A stretch of 22,736 bases of DNA from CANJJB01 sp964449295 (GTDB lineage: Bacteria > Chlamydiota > Chlamydiia > Chlamydiales > Rhabdochlamydiaceae), in contig CAYUZN010000020.1 of NCBI GenBank assembly GCA_964449295.1, positions 1-22,736 on the forward strand, given 5' to 3'. Below the pieces are notes generated by a model. That model saw only the letters and a program-made list of their open reading frames with translations. It did no database searches and had not been told where the DNA came from. Shown here piece after piece: positions 15,535-22,736 of this stretch; within the stretch, counting starts at the first letter, position 1; the number at the start of each line of letters is the position of its first letter. The position numbers were made by a program, and so were the translations under genes.

Positions 15535-16812
15535 ATGCCTGATATTTTGAGTTGTCTTCAAGAACGGGGTCTTGTCGATGCTGTGACAAGCGATGATTTG
15601 AAGAGTGTGCTGGAAAAACCTATTAAGGTCTACACGGGATTTGATCCGACAGCTGACAGCTTGCATCTTGGCAATCTAGTCGGTATTGTCATGTTGAGAT
15701 GGTTTCAAAAATTTGGGCATACACCTGTTGTGATTCTAGGAGGCGCCACGGGAAGAATTGGTGATCCTTCAGGTAAAAGTATGGAAAGACCCCTTTTAGA
15801 TAAAGCCACAATCACCATCAATATTAAGCGTATCAGATCTCATTTCGAACAAATTCTTGATTTTTTTCATCCCAAAGTTCGCCCTATGGTTTTCAATAAT
15901 GATGAGTGGTTTTCTAGCTATAGTTTTGTCGATTTCTTGCGCGATGTCGGCAAACATGTGAGAGTCAATGTGATGCTCACCAAAGATAGCGTCAAATCGC
16001 GTTTAGAGTCAGATGAAGGGATCTCTTTCACGGAATTTTGCTATCAGCTTCTTCAAGCTTATGATTTCTACCATCTTTTTTCTGCTCAAGGAGTCGTACT
16101 CCAGATGGGAGGCAGCGATCAGTGGGGCAATATTATTGCAGGGATAGAACTTGTGCGTAAATTGACAGGAAAATCTGTCTATGGGCTTACCTTTCCTCTA
16201 TTAACGAGAAGTGATGGAAAAAAATTTGGAAAAACAGAAGATGGGGCTGTGTGGCTTGCTTCTGATCGCTTATCTCCTTACCAATTTTATCAATACCTCT
16301 ACCGTGTCTCAGATGCTGATGTGATTAAACTGATGCGCATGCTCACGTTTATGGACATGGAAGAGATTCGTCGTTATGAGCAAGAGATGCAAAAGCAAGA
16401 CTATGTGCCCAATACAGCCCAAAAGAGGCTCGCAGAAGAGCTGACTAAAATGCTGCATGATGAAGAGGGCCTCCAGGCAGCTCTTAAAGTGACAGAGGCC
16501 GCCTCTCCCGGTCATATGGGGACTCTTGATCCTGCGACATTGCAGGAAATCGCTAAAGATATGCCTCATGTCGAGCTGACACCCAGCGATGTTATTGGTC
16601 AGAAATTCGTCGATGTCGCATTTAAAAGCGGCCTTCTTTCTAGTAAAGGGGAAGCTACCCGTCTTGTCGGACAAGGTGGAGCCTATCTGAATAACCAAAA
16701 GGTTGAAGATCCTACTCTTCGGCTAACTCAAGAACATGTGATAGGAGGAGAGTTTCTCCTTTTCTCAGCGGGAAAAAAGAAAAAAATCCTCATTAAAATT
16801 ACCTCCTTGTAA
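15535..16812 (+). CDS. tyrS: Tyrosyl-tRNA synthetase
   Basis: The 425-aa class I aminoacyl-tRNA synthetase activates tyrosine with ATP and loads it on tRNA-Tyr. The HIGH-type motif is SLHLGNL (about 42-48), preceded by YTGFDPTADS, and the KMSKS-type motif is KFGKT (about 230-234), the variant usual in bacterial TyrRS. GGSDQWGNI, which forms the tyrosine-binding wall, is also present. The C-terminus carries an S4 RNA-binding domain (about 355-420; SSKGEATRLVGQGGAYLNN). Length is normal and the AAGGGAAG ribosome binding site supports ATG 15535. Confidence 0.96.
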   Translation: MPDILSCLQERGLVDAVTSDDLKSVLEKPIKVYTGFDPTADSLHLGNLVGIVMLRWFQKFGHTPVVILGGATGRIGDPSGKSMERPLLDKATITINIKRIRSHFEQILDFFHPKVRPMVFNNDEWFSSYSFVDFLRDVGKHVRVNVMLTKDSVKSRLESDEGISFTEFCYQLLQAYDFYHLFSAQGVVLQMGGSDQWGNIIAGIELVRKLTGKSVYGLTFPLLTRSDGKKFGKTEDGAVWLASDRLSPYQFYQYLYRVSDADVIKLMRMLTFMDMEEIRRYEQEMQKQDYVPNTAQKRLAEELTKMLHDEEGLQAALKVTEAASPGHMGTLDPATLQEIAKDMPHVELTPSDVIGQKFVDVAFKSGLLSSKGEATRLVGQGGAYLNNQKVEDPTLRLTQEHVIGGEFLLFSAGKKKKILIKITSL

Positions 16813-16889
16813 AAAAAAATTGATTTTTGAGTTAAAAAGGACTTGCTTGAAAATCAACGTGATACAACAATGAGGTTAATTTGAGACTT

Positions 16890-16920
16890 CTCTTGCCCCT
16901 CTTTCTTAAGGGGATAAGAG
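16890..16920 (+). other. Hairpin in the leader of the HU gene
   Basis: CTCTT-G-CCCCT pairs with AGGGG-AT-AAGAG around an 8-base loop, giving two 5-bp helices with a small internal loop. No T run follows on either side, so it is not a standard terminator; it ends about 28 bases before the HU start codon and could be a leader structure or transcript stabiliser. The gap also contains an 8-base inverted repeat (TTGATTTT 16820-16827 with AAAATCAA 16850-16857). Confidence 0.4.
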
Positions 16921-16948
16921 AGTTAGATTAACAGAGGAAATTAAGTCT

Positions 16949-17299
16949 ATGACCACAGTTACAAAAAAGAAACTTGTTCAAGTTATTGCCCAGATGAAAA
17001 ATCTTCATCCTAATGATGTCAGAGATGTGATTCAGGCATTCTTAGATGTGATGACAGATCATCTAGCTAAAGGGGATAGAGTTGAGTTTCGAGATTTTGG
17101 CGTGTTTGAAATTGTCGAAAGAAAACAAAAAATAGGTAGAAATCCGAAAAATGCCTCTGTTCCGATCGTCATTCCAGCAAGGCGTGTCGTCAAGTTTACT
17201 CCAGGAAAAAAGATGAGAGAAGACATAGAGAAGCTACCGCATCGGTCTAATCCTAGCCAAGGTCCTTCTAATCAAGGTCCTATAGCTCCTTCTGTGTAG
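16949..17299 (+). CDS. HU/IHF-family DNA-binding protein
   Basis: The 116-aa histone-like protein binds and bends DNA as a dimer. The family core is complete: two N-terminal helices (1-40), the VEFRDFGVFEIVERKQKIGR strand region (about 47-66) with the GRNP motif (R65-P67) at the arm, and the VVKFTPGKKMREDI end (about 80-93). The last 20 residues form an unusual Gly/Pro/Ser/Gln-rich tail with the repeat SQGPSNQGP, absent from typical 90-100-aa members. By gene order it corresponds to the IHF/HU gene CT267 next to CT266-accA. A single homolog like this may act as a homodimer; whether it is HU or IHF in specificity cannot be told from sequence. Confidence 0.92.
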   Translation: MTTVTKKKLVQVIAQMKNLHPNDVRDVIQAFLDVMTDHLAKGDRVEFRDFGVFEIVERKQKIGRNPKNASVPIVIPARRVVKFTPGKKMREDIEKLPHRSNPSQGPSNQGPIAPSV

Positions 17300-17312
17300 T
17301 AAACTTTTTTTG

Positions 17313-17337
17313 AATCAATTCTTATTTTTAATTGATT
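17313..17337 (+). terminator. Weak AT-rich hairpin after the HU gene
   Basis: AATCAATT and AATTGATT form an 8-bp stem around a 9-base loop, followed by TTATAT. It is positioned 14 bases after the HU stop, but the stem is AT-only apart from two G-C pairs and the T tract is short, so it would be a weak terminator. The right arm also forms the -35-like element of the next gene. Confidence 0.35.
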
Positions 17338-17360
17338 TTATATCTATTTACGCATACTAT
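17332..17360 (+). promoter_or_regulatory. Putative promoter of the transpeptidase-accA-exporter unit
   Basis: TTGATT (17332-17337) and TACTAT (17355-17360) are 17 bases apart, about 35 bases before the TTG start at 17395. If real it would drive the transpeptidase-like gene, accA and the ABC exporter, which are tightly packed. Confidence 0.35.
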
Positions 17361-17394
17361 TGAAGACTCGTAAACGAAAATATGGGGGAATAGG

Positions 17395-18344
17395 TTGTCA
17401 TTTCCAAGAATTCTTTTTACAGGTGCCTTAGCGCTATTTGCCATTATTGGTGTTTTTGCTGTCGTTAAGAAAATAACGAAAACATCTAAAAATACTGTTG
17501 TAAAAGTAGACGGAAAACCATCTGTAGTTATTCCCGAAATTAAGACAATTAAATCAGTTGATGTCTCGTCACTCCCTCTTCAAGTAGCAGGGGATTTTCC
17601 AGATATTGATAGGGTCTACCAGCTTTTTACGACAGGCCCTAGTCAATTACCTATTGTCGAGACGGTATCTTATACAAGCCAAGTACCTTGGCTTAAAGGA
17701 CGGCCTGCGTGGATTGGGGATTATGCCTCTTACTATAGCACTTCGAAACACTTTATTGCCAGGAGCCTAAATGGCAAACCCGATTATGAGAATCAAAAGG
17801 TCTCTCCGAATAGTCGTTTCAATGTCTTTCGCAAAGATCGCCATTTTCAATTTTATCTCTTAGTCGATATCTCTTTATGTAAGATGGGATTTTACTATAT
17901 TGATCTAGATACGCAGGAAAGGGTTTTATTAAAGACTTATAAGATAGGGTTGGGGAAATTATCGAATGGACCTTCAGGGTCATTAACTCCTTTGGGAAAG
18001 TACACGCTGGGAAGTAAGGTAGCTGTCTATAAACCGGGGATTATGGGGCTTTATCAAGATAAACAGGTTGAGATGATCCGTGTGTTTGGCACAAGATGGA
18101 TTCCTTTTGAGACTAAAGGATTAGGTATTCACGGAACTCCTTGGGAAATCGATACGAAAACAGGGCAATTAACCGATAATCAATTAGGCATTGGCAAGTA
18201 TGAAGGTAATGGGTCTATCTATCAACGGAAGATATGGAAGAGCTTTTTGCTATTGTCATTAGTAAACCTGCAACACTCGAGGTTGTTAAGCATTTTAAAG
18301 ATGCTAAACTGCCTGGGGTTGAAGTTGCATCACCGATGAGGTAA
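17395..18344 (+). pseudogene. L,D-transpeptidase-like (YkuD) envelope protein, frameshifted near the active site
   Basis: The TTG start follows GGGGGA. The product has an N-terminal membrane anchor (about 5-24), a linker region, and a YkuD-type domain (about 155-end; SLTPLGKYTLGSK, GTRWIPF, GIHGTPWEID) as found in enzymes that cross-link peptidoglycan. The frame as read ends at 18339 with a non-homologous tail after residue 276. A shift at 18214-18222 gives instead YLSTEDMEELFAIVISKP... and a stop at 18344, two bases before accA, which is clearly the ancestral ending. Canonical enzymes carry (S/T)HGC(I/V)R; here the same place reads GNGSI, with Ser where the catalytic Cys is expected. So the gene is both frameshifted and, as it stands, lacks the nucleophile. 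Sequencing error at the repeat is possible. Its position matches CT266. Confidence 0.78.
18214..18222 (+). repeat. TCTA tetranucleotide repeat at the frameshift
   Basis: TCTATCTAT holds two TCTA units and a partial third. Adding one unit would restore the reading frame of the transpeptidase-like gene to its conserved C-terminus, so slipped-strand loss of a unit can explain the frameshift. Confidence 0.6.
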
Positions 18345-18346
18345 TT

Positions 18347-19318
18347 ATGACGCTACTTGCACATGAAAAGCAAATATTCGAATACGAAGAAACCATTAAG
18401 AAAGTGAGAGAGCAAAATAAGAATAACGCTCTGTGGTCAACGACTGAACTTAAAAAACTAGAAGATAAACTCACGCAACTCAAAAAGAAAGTTTACTCTA
18501 ATTTGTCGGCTTGGGAGAGAGTGTCTATTTGTCGTCATCCGAAGAGGCCTCATTCAATTGACTTTATTAAAAACATCTGTGAAGACTTTGTTGAAATTTG
18601 TGGCGATAGACTCTACCGAGATGATCCTGCTGTCATTACAGGTCTTGCCACAATTGGGGGCGTTAAATTTATGGTGATTGCTCAAGAAAAGGGGCATGAT
18701 ACAGAAAGCAGGCTTAAGCGCAATTTTGGGATGCTGCATCCTGAAGGGTACCGTAAGGCAATGCGTTGTATGCGTCTTGCTGCCAAATTTGAGCTGCCTA
18801 TTCTTTCTTTGATCGATACGCCAGGCGCCTATCCGGGACTTACTGCTGAAGAAAGAGGTCAAGGGTGGGCAATTGCTCAAAATCTGCTCGACATGTCCCG
18901 TCTTCCTACGCCCATCATTATCTTACTCATAGGTGAAGGGTGTTCGGGAGGGGCTTTAGGAGTGGGCATAGGAGATGTGATAGGGATGCTGGAGCATGCC
19001 TATTATTCTGTGATTTCCCCTGAGGGTTGTGCCTCTATTTTGTGGAAAGATGCAAGCAAAAATGCGACGGCTGCGGCTGCTTTAAAAATGCATGCAGAAG
19101 ATCTTTTAGAACTAGAGATTATCGATGAAATTATTGAAGAACCCCTTGGTGGCGCACATCATGATCCTGCCGCTGTCTACCAAAACGTTAAAAAATATAT
19201 TTCCGATCAATGGAAAGTGTTAAAAAAAATTCCCTTACATCTACTTCTCGAGCAAAGATATCAAAAATTTCGTAAGATGGGTAAATTTTCTATAGAAGAG
19301 AAGCCTAAAATAGTTTAA
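18347..19318 (+). CDS. accA: Acetyl-CoA carboxylase carboxyltransferase subunit alpha
   Basis: The 323-aa subunit pairs with AccD to transfer the carboxyl group from biotin to acetyl-CoA, making malonyl-CoA for fatty acid synthesis. The helical N-terminus, the SVWERVxIxRHPxRP element (here SAWERVSICRHPKRPH, about 51-66), the LIDTPGAYPG motif (about 153-162) followed by AEERGQ, and GEGCSGGALGVGIGD (about 196-210), which builds the oxyanion hole, are all visible. Length is normal. It begins two bases after the ancestral stop of the transpeptidase-like gene, and the exporter gene follows after 10 bases, so the three form one transcription unit. Confidence 0.96.
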   Translation: MTLLAHEKQIFEYEETIKKVREQNKNNALWSTTELKKLEDKLTQLKKKVYSNLSAWERVSICRHPKRPHSIDFIKNICEDFVEICGDRLYRDDPAVITGLATIGGVKFMVIAQEKGHDTESRLKRNFGMLHPEGYRKAMRCMRLAAKFELPILSLIDTPGAYPGLTAEERGQGWAIAQNLLDMSRLPTPIIILLIGEGCSGGALGVGIGDVIGMLEHAYYSVISPEGCASILWKDASKNATAAAALKMHAEDLLELEIIDEIIEEPLGGAHHDPAAVYQNVKKYISDQWKVLKKIPLHLLLEQRYQKFRKMGKFSIEEKPKIV

Positions 19319-19328
19319 ACTGCGGAGC

Positions 19329-21167
19329 ATGAAATTATTACTTAAAGCGGCTTTAAGAAGTCGCAAGCATCTCTCTTTATTCATTGTCACTTTTTTCACT
19401 CTTATTCTTCTGACAATTGCCGATGCTCTAGAAGTCTCTGCGCTCGGTGTGATCACAAACCTGAATAAGCTCATAGAGATAGGCTCTAGCGCAGCCACAA
19501 CTGCCATGAACCATCTTCCTTTTGGTGCAGGTCATAAAGAGACAAATCCTCTGAATTGGATCATTGATCAAATCAAACTTCGTTTCACAGATGTCGAAAG
19601 TCTTCATGTTCTTGTCGTGATCTTAATTGGAGTGGCTATTTTTAAAGCGATAGCGCTTTTTTCCTCTCGTTATATGACACAGGTTCTTGCAATTCGGATT
19701 AGCAGAGATTTAAGGCTTCAATATTTTCAGCATATTCAAAGTCTTCCTATGAGCTTCTATCAAAAATACAACATAGGATCGCTCTCATCTCGAATTGTAG
19801 GCGATGCAGGGCAAATTGCCAATTCGATCAACTCGATCATCGGCAATTACATGCATATGCCTTTTACCGTCTTATTTTCGCTGCTCTTCTGTTTTTATAT
19901 CTCTTGGCAGCTCTCCTGTGTGATTTTCATCGCTTTCCCTCTGATTATTTTGCCGATTATTTTTTTGGCTAAAAGGCTCAAAAGGGTCTCTCGCCAACTT
20001 CAATCGAATCAAGAGAAATTTGCCTCCGTCCTCATCGATTTCTTGGCAGGAATTCAAACTGTCAAAATTTTTGCTATGGAGATGTTCTCTTTCAGAAAAT
20101 ATAAAGAACAAAATGATCGTATGGCGGTTCTTGAAGGAAAGACAGCTAAATATGGACTTCTCACAAGGCCTATTCTCCATGCGATTACAACGGTGTGTTT
20201 AGCTGTCGTTGTGCTCTTTGGCTTATACACACTTAAGCTCACGATTTCAGAGCTCATTATTTTCTGTGGTCTTTTGCAGAGATCGTATGAATCGATTAAG
20301 AAATTTGGGGATGAAAACTCCAATATCCAAAAAGGTGTTGTGGCAGCTGAAAGGATGTTTGAAGTCTTAAATCTTAGACCTGAAATTGAAGATCATAAAG
20401 AAGCCTCAAATCTTCTGGATTTTGAAGATACTATCGAATTTGATCATGTCTGGTTTCGCTATGGAGAGGAGTGGGTTTTAAAAGACTTAAGTTTTACGGT
20501 GAATAAAGGGGAGACGGTGGCTCTTGTTGGGCCCACAGGCTCTGGCAAATCAACCATTGTTCAACTCTTGCCAAGGCTCTATGAAGTGCAACAAGGGGAG
20601 ATTCGTATCAACGGCAAACCTTTGAACTCTTATACGCAAAAATCTCTCAGAGAAAAAATTGCATTTGTGTCTCAAAAACCATTTCTCTTCTCTGACACCA
20701 TTGCAGCCAACATTGGATTTGGCAGGGATTTCCCTAGAGAAGAAATCGAGCTTGCGGCACAAAAAGCTCATGCTGATGAATTCATCAACCGCATTCCTTT
20801 GACGTATGATTCAATGCTTGCAGAAACAGGGCAAAATCTCTCGGGTGGACAACAACAGCGCCTAGCGATTGCTCGTGCTCTTGTTAAAAAAGCGCCTATT
20901 CTCATCCTAGATGAAGCGACCTCGTCTCTTGATGCCTTAAGTGAGCAAAAAATCAAACAAGCCATTACAGGTCTTCACAGGTCTGTGACTCAAATCATCA
21001 TTGCTCATCGTCTTGGGACAATTGAACATGCCGATAAAATTATCTACATTGAACGAGGCGTCAAAATCGCCGAAGGAACCAAAGAAGAGCTCCTGCGTGA
21101 TTGCGAACAATTTCGCCTCACTTGGGAGACTCTCTATCGCATAGAGTCTTCTCCCTCAGAGATTTAA
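19329..21167 (+). CDS. msbA: MsbA-like ABC exporter (fused membrane and ATPase domains)
   Basis: The 612-aa half-transporter has an N-terminal membrane domain with about six helices (15-310), including the exporter-type segment LPMSFYQKYNIGSLSSRIVGDA, and a C-terminal ATPase domain. Walker A is GPTGSGKST (about 401-409), the ABC signature is LSGGQQQRLAIARAL (about 504-518), Walker B is ILILDEATSSLD (about 522-533), and the H-loop lies in IIAHRLGTIEHAD. MsbA flips lipid A-core or phospholipid across the inner membrane; C. trachomatis CT264 next to accA is annotated this way and the order is conserved. Substrate cannot be proven by sequence, as many lipid and peptide exporters share this architecture. 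A GCGGAG site lies before the ATG. Confidence 0.88.
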   Translation: MKLLLKAALRSRKHLSLFIVTFFTLILLTIADALEVSALGVITNLNKLIEIGSSAATTAMNHLPFGAGHKETNPLNWIIDQIKLRFTDVESLHVLVVILIGVAIFKAIALFSSRYMTQVLAIRISRDLRLQYFQHIQSLPMSFYQKYNIGSLSSRIVGDAGQIANSINSIIGNYMHMPFTVLFSLLFCFYISWQLSCVIFIAFPLIILPIIFLAKRLKRVSRQLQSNQEKFASVLIDFLAGIQTVKIFAMEMFSFRKYKEQNDRMAVLEGKTAKYGLLTRPILHAITTVCLAVVVLFGLYTLKLTISELIIFCGLLQRSYESIKKFGDENSNIQKGVVAAERMFEVLNLRPEIEDHKEASNLLDFEDTIEFDHVWFRYGEEWVLKDLSFTVNKGETVALVGPTGSGKSTIVQLLPRLYEVQQGEIRINGKPLNSYTQKSLREKIAFVSQKPFLFSDTIAANIGFGRDFPREEIELAAQKAHADEFINRIPLTYDSMLAETGQNLSGGQQQRLAIARALVKKAPILILDEATSSLDALSEQKIKQAITGLHRSVTQIIIAHRLGTIEHADKIIYIERGVKIAEGTKEELLRDCEQFRLTWETLYRIESSPSEI

Positions 21168-21173
21168 GTATCC

Positions 21174-21212
21174 CCCAAAAACAGCAATTGCTATTTTCGG
21201 GGGGAATTCTCA
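21174..21212 (+). terminator. Possible terminator hairpin after the exporter gene
   Basis: CCCCC-(A)-AAAA-(C)-AGC pairs with GCT-(A)-TTTT-(C)-GGGGG around an AATT loop, an imperfect stem of about 14 pairs just after the exporter stop. No T run follows, so intrinsic termination is uncertain, but position and stem strength fit a transcript end. Confidence 0.45.
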
Positions 21213-21262
21213 TAATTAAACCATCCCCAAAGACCCTATGACCATTTTGGAGGAAGAAGAGA

Positions 21263-21876
21263 ATGGCAACATTCATTGGTAGAGACAAAGAATTAAAATC
21301 ACTCCAAGGTCTCCTTCAAAAAAAGACGTCTAGTTTAGTTGTGGTAAGAGGAAGATGGGGGATTGGAAAAAGTCGTCTAGCTAAAGAATATGCCTCCTCT
21401 TTTCCTAAAGCCTATATTAGACCTCTTTCGAATTTAAGGGTTCGTCGATTTTTTGGATTATTTTGACCAATTTTTAATTTAAATCGAAGGGGTCATATGC
21501 GTGAGCTGATATTACCCCTTCGATTTAAATTGAAAATTGGCTCAAAAGAACCGAAAAATCGACAGAACCTTAATTTCGAAAGAGGTCTACTGTTAAACAA
21601 GGGATTCTCTCAAGTTTTGGTGATGAAGGCCATCAAACAGGAGACGCTTTCTTAAGCAGAGTTGATGCCGTGATCCCTTTCAAAAAAATCTCTCAAGATA
21701 CGACTGCAGAGCTTATCAAAGGTTACTTGGATGAGTATGAAAAACGCGGTAGCCTGCCCTCTGATAAGCGTCAACTCGTAGAACAAGAGTTACGTACTAT
21801 CGATCAGTCAGATGCCCGAGGACTTCAACGAGCTGTCCAATTAGCTATTTTCAAAGCATTAGCTCAAAAGCCCTAA
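21263..21876 (+). pseudogene. Remnant of an AAA-type ATPase gene split by a palindromic element
   Basis: A strong GGAGGAAG site precedes ATG 21263. The 5' fragment (67 codons to a stop at 21466) reads as an ATPase_2-like N-terminus: FIGRDKELKSLQGLL then VVVRGRWGIGKSRL with the Walker A GxxGxGKS core, here GRWGIGKS. The 3' fragment (to TAA 21874-21876) reads as an AAA+ C-terminal part with GDAFLSRVDAVIPF. The fragments are separated by the MITE-like element at 21418-21589. Removing 170 bases with one TA copy joins them in frame (KAYI-TVKQGIL) to a 147-codon ORF. That product still lacks a Walker B motif, so an older internal deletion is likely and the gene was probably already non-functional before insertion. 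The 3' end overlaps the convergent exonuclease gene by 18 bases. Confidence 0.75.
21418..21589. mobile_element. MITE-like palindromic element with 76-bp inverted repeats flanked by TA
   Basis: Two inverted arms, 21418-21493 and 21514-21589, are each 76 bases and match at about 65 of 76 positions by hand alignment, starting TAGACCTCTTTCG. The loop is 20 bases. The element has no coding capacity. Both ends abut TA, the target duplicated by IS630/Tc1-mariner transposases, and excision with one TA left behind restores an open frame in the host gene. This fits a miniature inverted-repeat element mobilised in trans. No second copy and no transposase gene are in this window. The whole element could fold into one long hairpin. 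Confidence 0.8.
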
Positions 21877-22557
21877 CTTTTGCAGACTCTCTTTGAGCTC
21901 TTTATTTTCAGCTTTATCAAATGCTCCATTATCACGTAGCCAGCGCAAATAACTCACAGGAACCTCAGACAGAGGCTTTCCTTGATATTTCCCAAAAGGC
22001 ATTCTGTTTGAGTCTTTACTCTCAGACATCAATTGCAAAACAGTCTCTATGTGAAGATCATCGATCATAATGGAAAAGATCTGAAAAAGGACCATCACAT
22101 CATCCAGAGCTCTATGGGCTTGATTAGCTGCAATGCCAAATACTTCTCTCAGTGTTTGAAGAGAATGAGAGGGAAGATCTGATCTGTACTTGCGCGACCA
22201 TTTAAGTGAATCGACATAGCTCCAAGAGGGAAGTGTCAGATTTGATCTGGCAGCTTCACACTCAAGAAACAACTTATCAAACCTGTCGTTATTGTGCGCA
22301 ATTAAGACAGCATCATCCCCACAAAATTCGATGAAATCTTTTCCAATCACATCGAAAGTAGGCGCGCTTGCTACCATTTCATCTGTGATATTTGTAACCG
22401 CTGTTGCCTCAGGAGGAATCGGCATTTGAGGGTTGATAAATTGAACAAATGTCAGATTGCGCACAGGATCAAAAGCTGCAATTTCAACGATCCGATCTTT
22501 ATCAGGACGCACACCTGTCGTTTCTGTATCGTAATAAATAGGACGTTTTTTACTCAT
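21859..22557 (-). CDS. DEDDh 3'-5' exonuclease, DnaQ-like, with DUF3820-type C-terminus
   Basis: Counted from ATG 22557 (an in-frame TTG at 22566 is less likely), the 232-aa protein has an exonuclease domain with D10-T-E12-T-T-G (Exo I), AHNNDRFD with D94 (Exo II) and H148-R-A-L-D-D153 (Exo III with the DEDDh His). These bind two metal ions and cleave DNA or RNA from the 3' end. A C-terminal module (about 186-213; MPFGKYQGKPLSEVPVSYLRWL) matches the DUF3820 type seen in other stand-alone DnaQ-like proteins. A role in replication proofreading or repair, or in RNA trimming, is possible. C. trachomatis CT261, near accA-msbA, is an annotated dnaQ-family gene, so synteny is again chlamydial. The gene converges with the ATPase remnant. 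Confidence 0.88.
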   Translation of the reverse strand: MSKKRPIYYDTETTGVRPDKDRIVEIAAFDPVRNLTFVQFINPQMPIPPEATAVTNITDEMVASAPTFDVIGKDFIEFCGDDAVLIAHNNDRFDKLFLECEAARSNLTLPSWSYVDSLKWSRKYRSDLPSHSLQTLREVFGIAANQAHRALDDVMVLFQIFSIMIDDLHIETVLQLMSESKDSNRMPFGKYQGKPLSEVPVSYLRWLRDNGAFDKAENKELKESLQKLGLLS

Positions 22558-22608
22558 AGCTTTCAATATAATAAACCGCCGTGTAAAATTGCCAGAGGAA
22601 TAAATCTC

Positions 22609-22736
22609 ATGTATTTTGCAAGAATCTATCTTATCACAGCTATTTTTTATATCACGTCTCTCACAGCTGCGCTTGTCACAGAGACAGCCTCTGTTTATTT
22701 TTCACCCGAAGATGTTTTGGAAAAAAGGTTAATAGA
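22609..22736 (+). CDS. Start of a secreted or membrane protein, cut by window edge
   Basis: ATG 22609 follows AGAGGA and opens a frame with no stop to the window end (42 codons). The N-terminus (MYFARIYLITAIFYITSLTA) looks like a signal peptide or membrane anchor, followed by ETASVYFSPEDVLEKRLI. Such a start with 'SPEDVLEKRLI' could belong to a phospholipase D-like secreted protein, but too little is visible to say. It is divergent from the exonuclease gene with only 51 bases between them. Confidence 0.6.
   Translation, partial: MYFARIYLITAIFYITSLTAALVTETASVYFSPEDVLEKRLI

Noticed and set aside
16820..16857. TTGATTTT / AAAATCAA inverted repeat considered as tyrS terminator
   Set aside because: The stem is only eight mostly A-T pairs with a 22-base loop and is not followed by a T run on the plus strand, so it was not called as a terminator.
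21263..21466. Intact 67-aa ATPase-like small protein
   Set aside because: The last codons are read from the inserted palindrome and the continuation of the gene lies beyond it, so this is a broken 5' fragment rather than a real small gene.
1..22736. CRISPR arrays, tRNA or rRNA genes
   Set aside because: No regularly spaced direct repeats were seen, intergenic gaps are short, and none showed a cloverleaf or conserved rRNA segments on reading by eye.

Overview
The window looks like a chromosomal segment of a chlamydia, most likely one of the amoeba-associated or 'environmental' lineages rather than a Chlamydia species. Three lines of evidence point there. Gene order recalls Chlamydia trachomatis: phoH next to a SWIM-type zinc protein and a secreted double-SH3 protein (compare CT015-CT016-CT017), and an HU/IHF gene followed by an envelope protein, accA and an msbA-like ABC transporter, with a dnaQ-like exonuclease nearby (compare CT267-CT266-CT265-CT264 and CT261). 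The first 5.2 kb encodes proteins that look like type III secretion translocators or substrates. Base composition is AT-rich. The C. trachomatis comparisons are from memory and were not checked by search.

Region 1 (1-5205, minus strand): four genes read leftwards: a 409-aa and a 691-aa protein of unknown family, a 394-aa protein with hydrophobic segments resembling a CopB/SseC-type translocator, and a fourth gene cut by the window edge. All have Ser/Thr/Asn-rich N-termini. Two plausible sigma-70-type promoters lie upstream of the first two genes. Region 2 (5430-8892, plus strand): two tandem paralogous small helical proteins, phosphatidylserine synthase (pssA), a small membrane ORF made by a tandem duplication across the pssA/rmuC junction, rmuC, and an unpaired antitoxin-like protein. 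Region 3 (8965-12661): a terminator, the SH3-domain secreted protein and the SWIM protein on the minus strand, and phoH divergent from them. Region 4 (12658-15050, minus strand): rpiA followed 2 bases later by a membrane-anchored, proline-rich coiled-coil protein that converges on phoH with a 4-base overlap.

Region 5 (15198-21167, plus strand): a small basic protein, tyrS, an HU-family gene, an L,D-transpeptidase-like gene broken by a frameshift at a TCTA repeat, accA and an msbA-like exporter. Region 6 (21168-22736): a decayed AAA ATPase gene split by a 170-base palindromic element flanked by TA (MITE-like), a DEDDh exonuclease on the minus strand, and the start of a secreted protein.

The most unusual points are the MITE-like insertion whose exact removal restores reading frame, the chimeric ORF born from the pssA/rmuC duplication, the frameshifted transpeptidase lacking the expected catalytic cysteine, and the two large unrecognised proteins in the putative type III secretion operon. 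No rRNA, tRNA or CRISPR array was seen.
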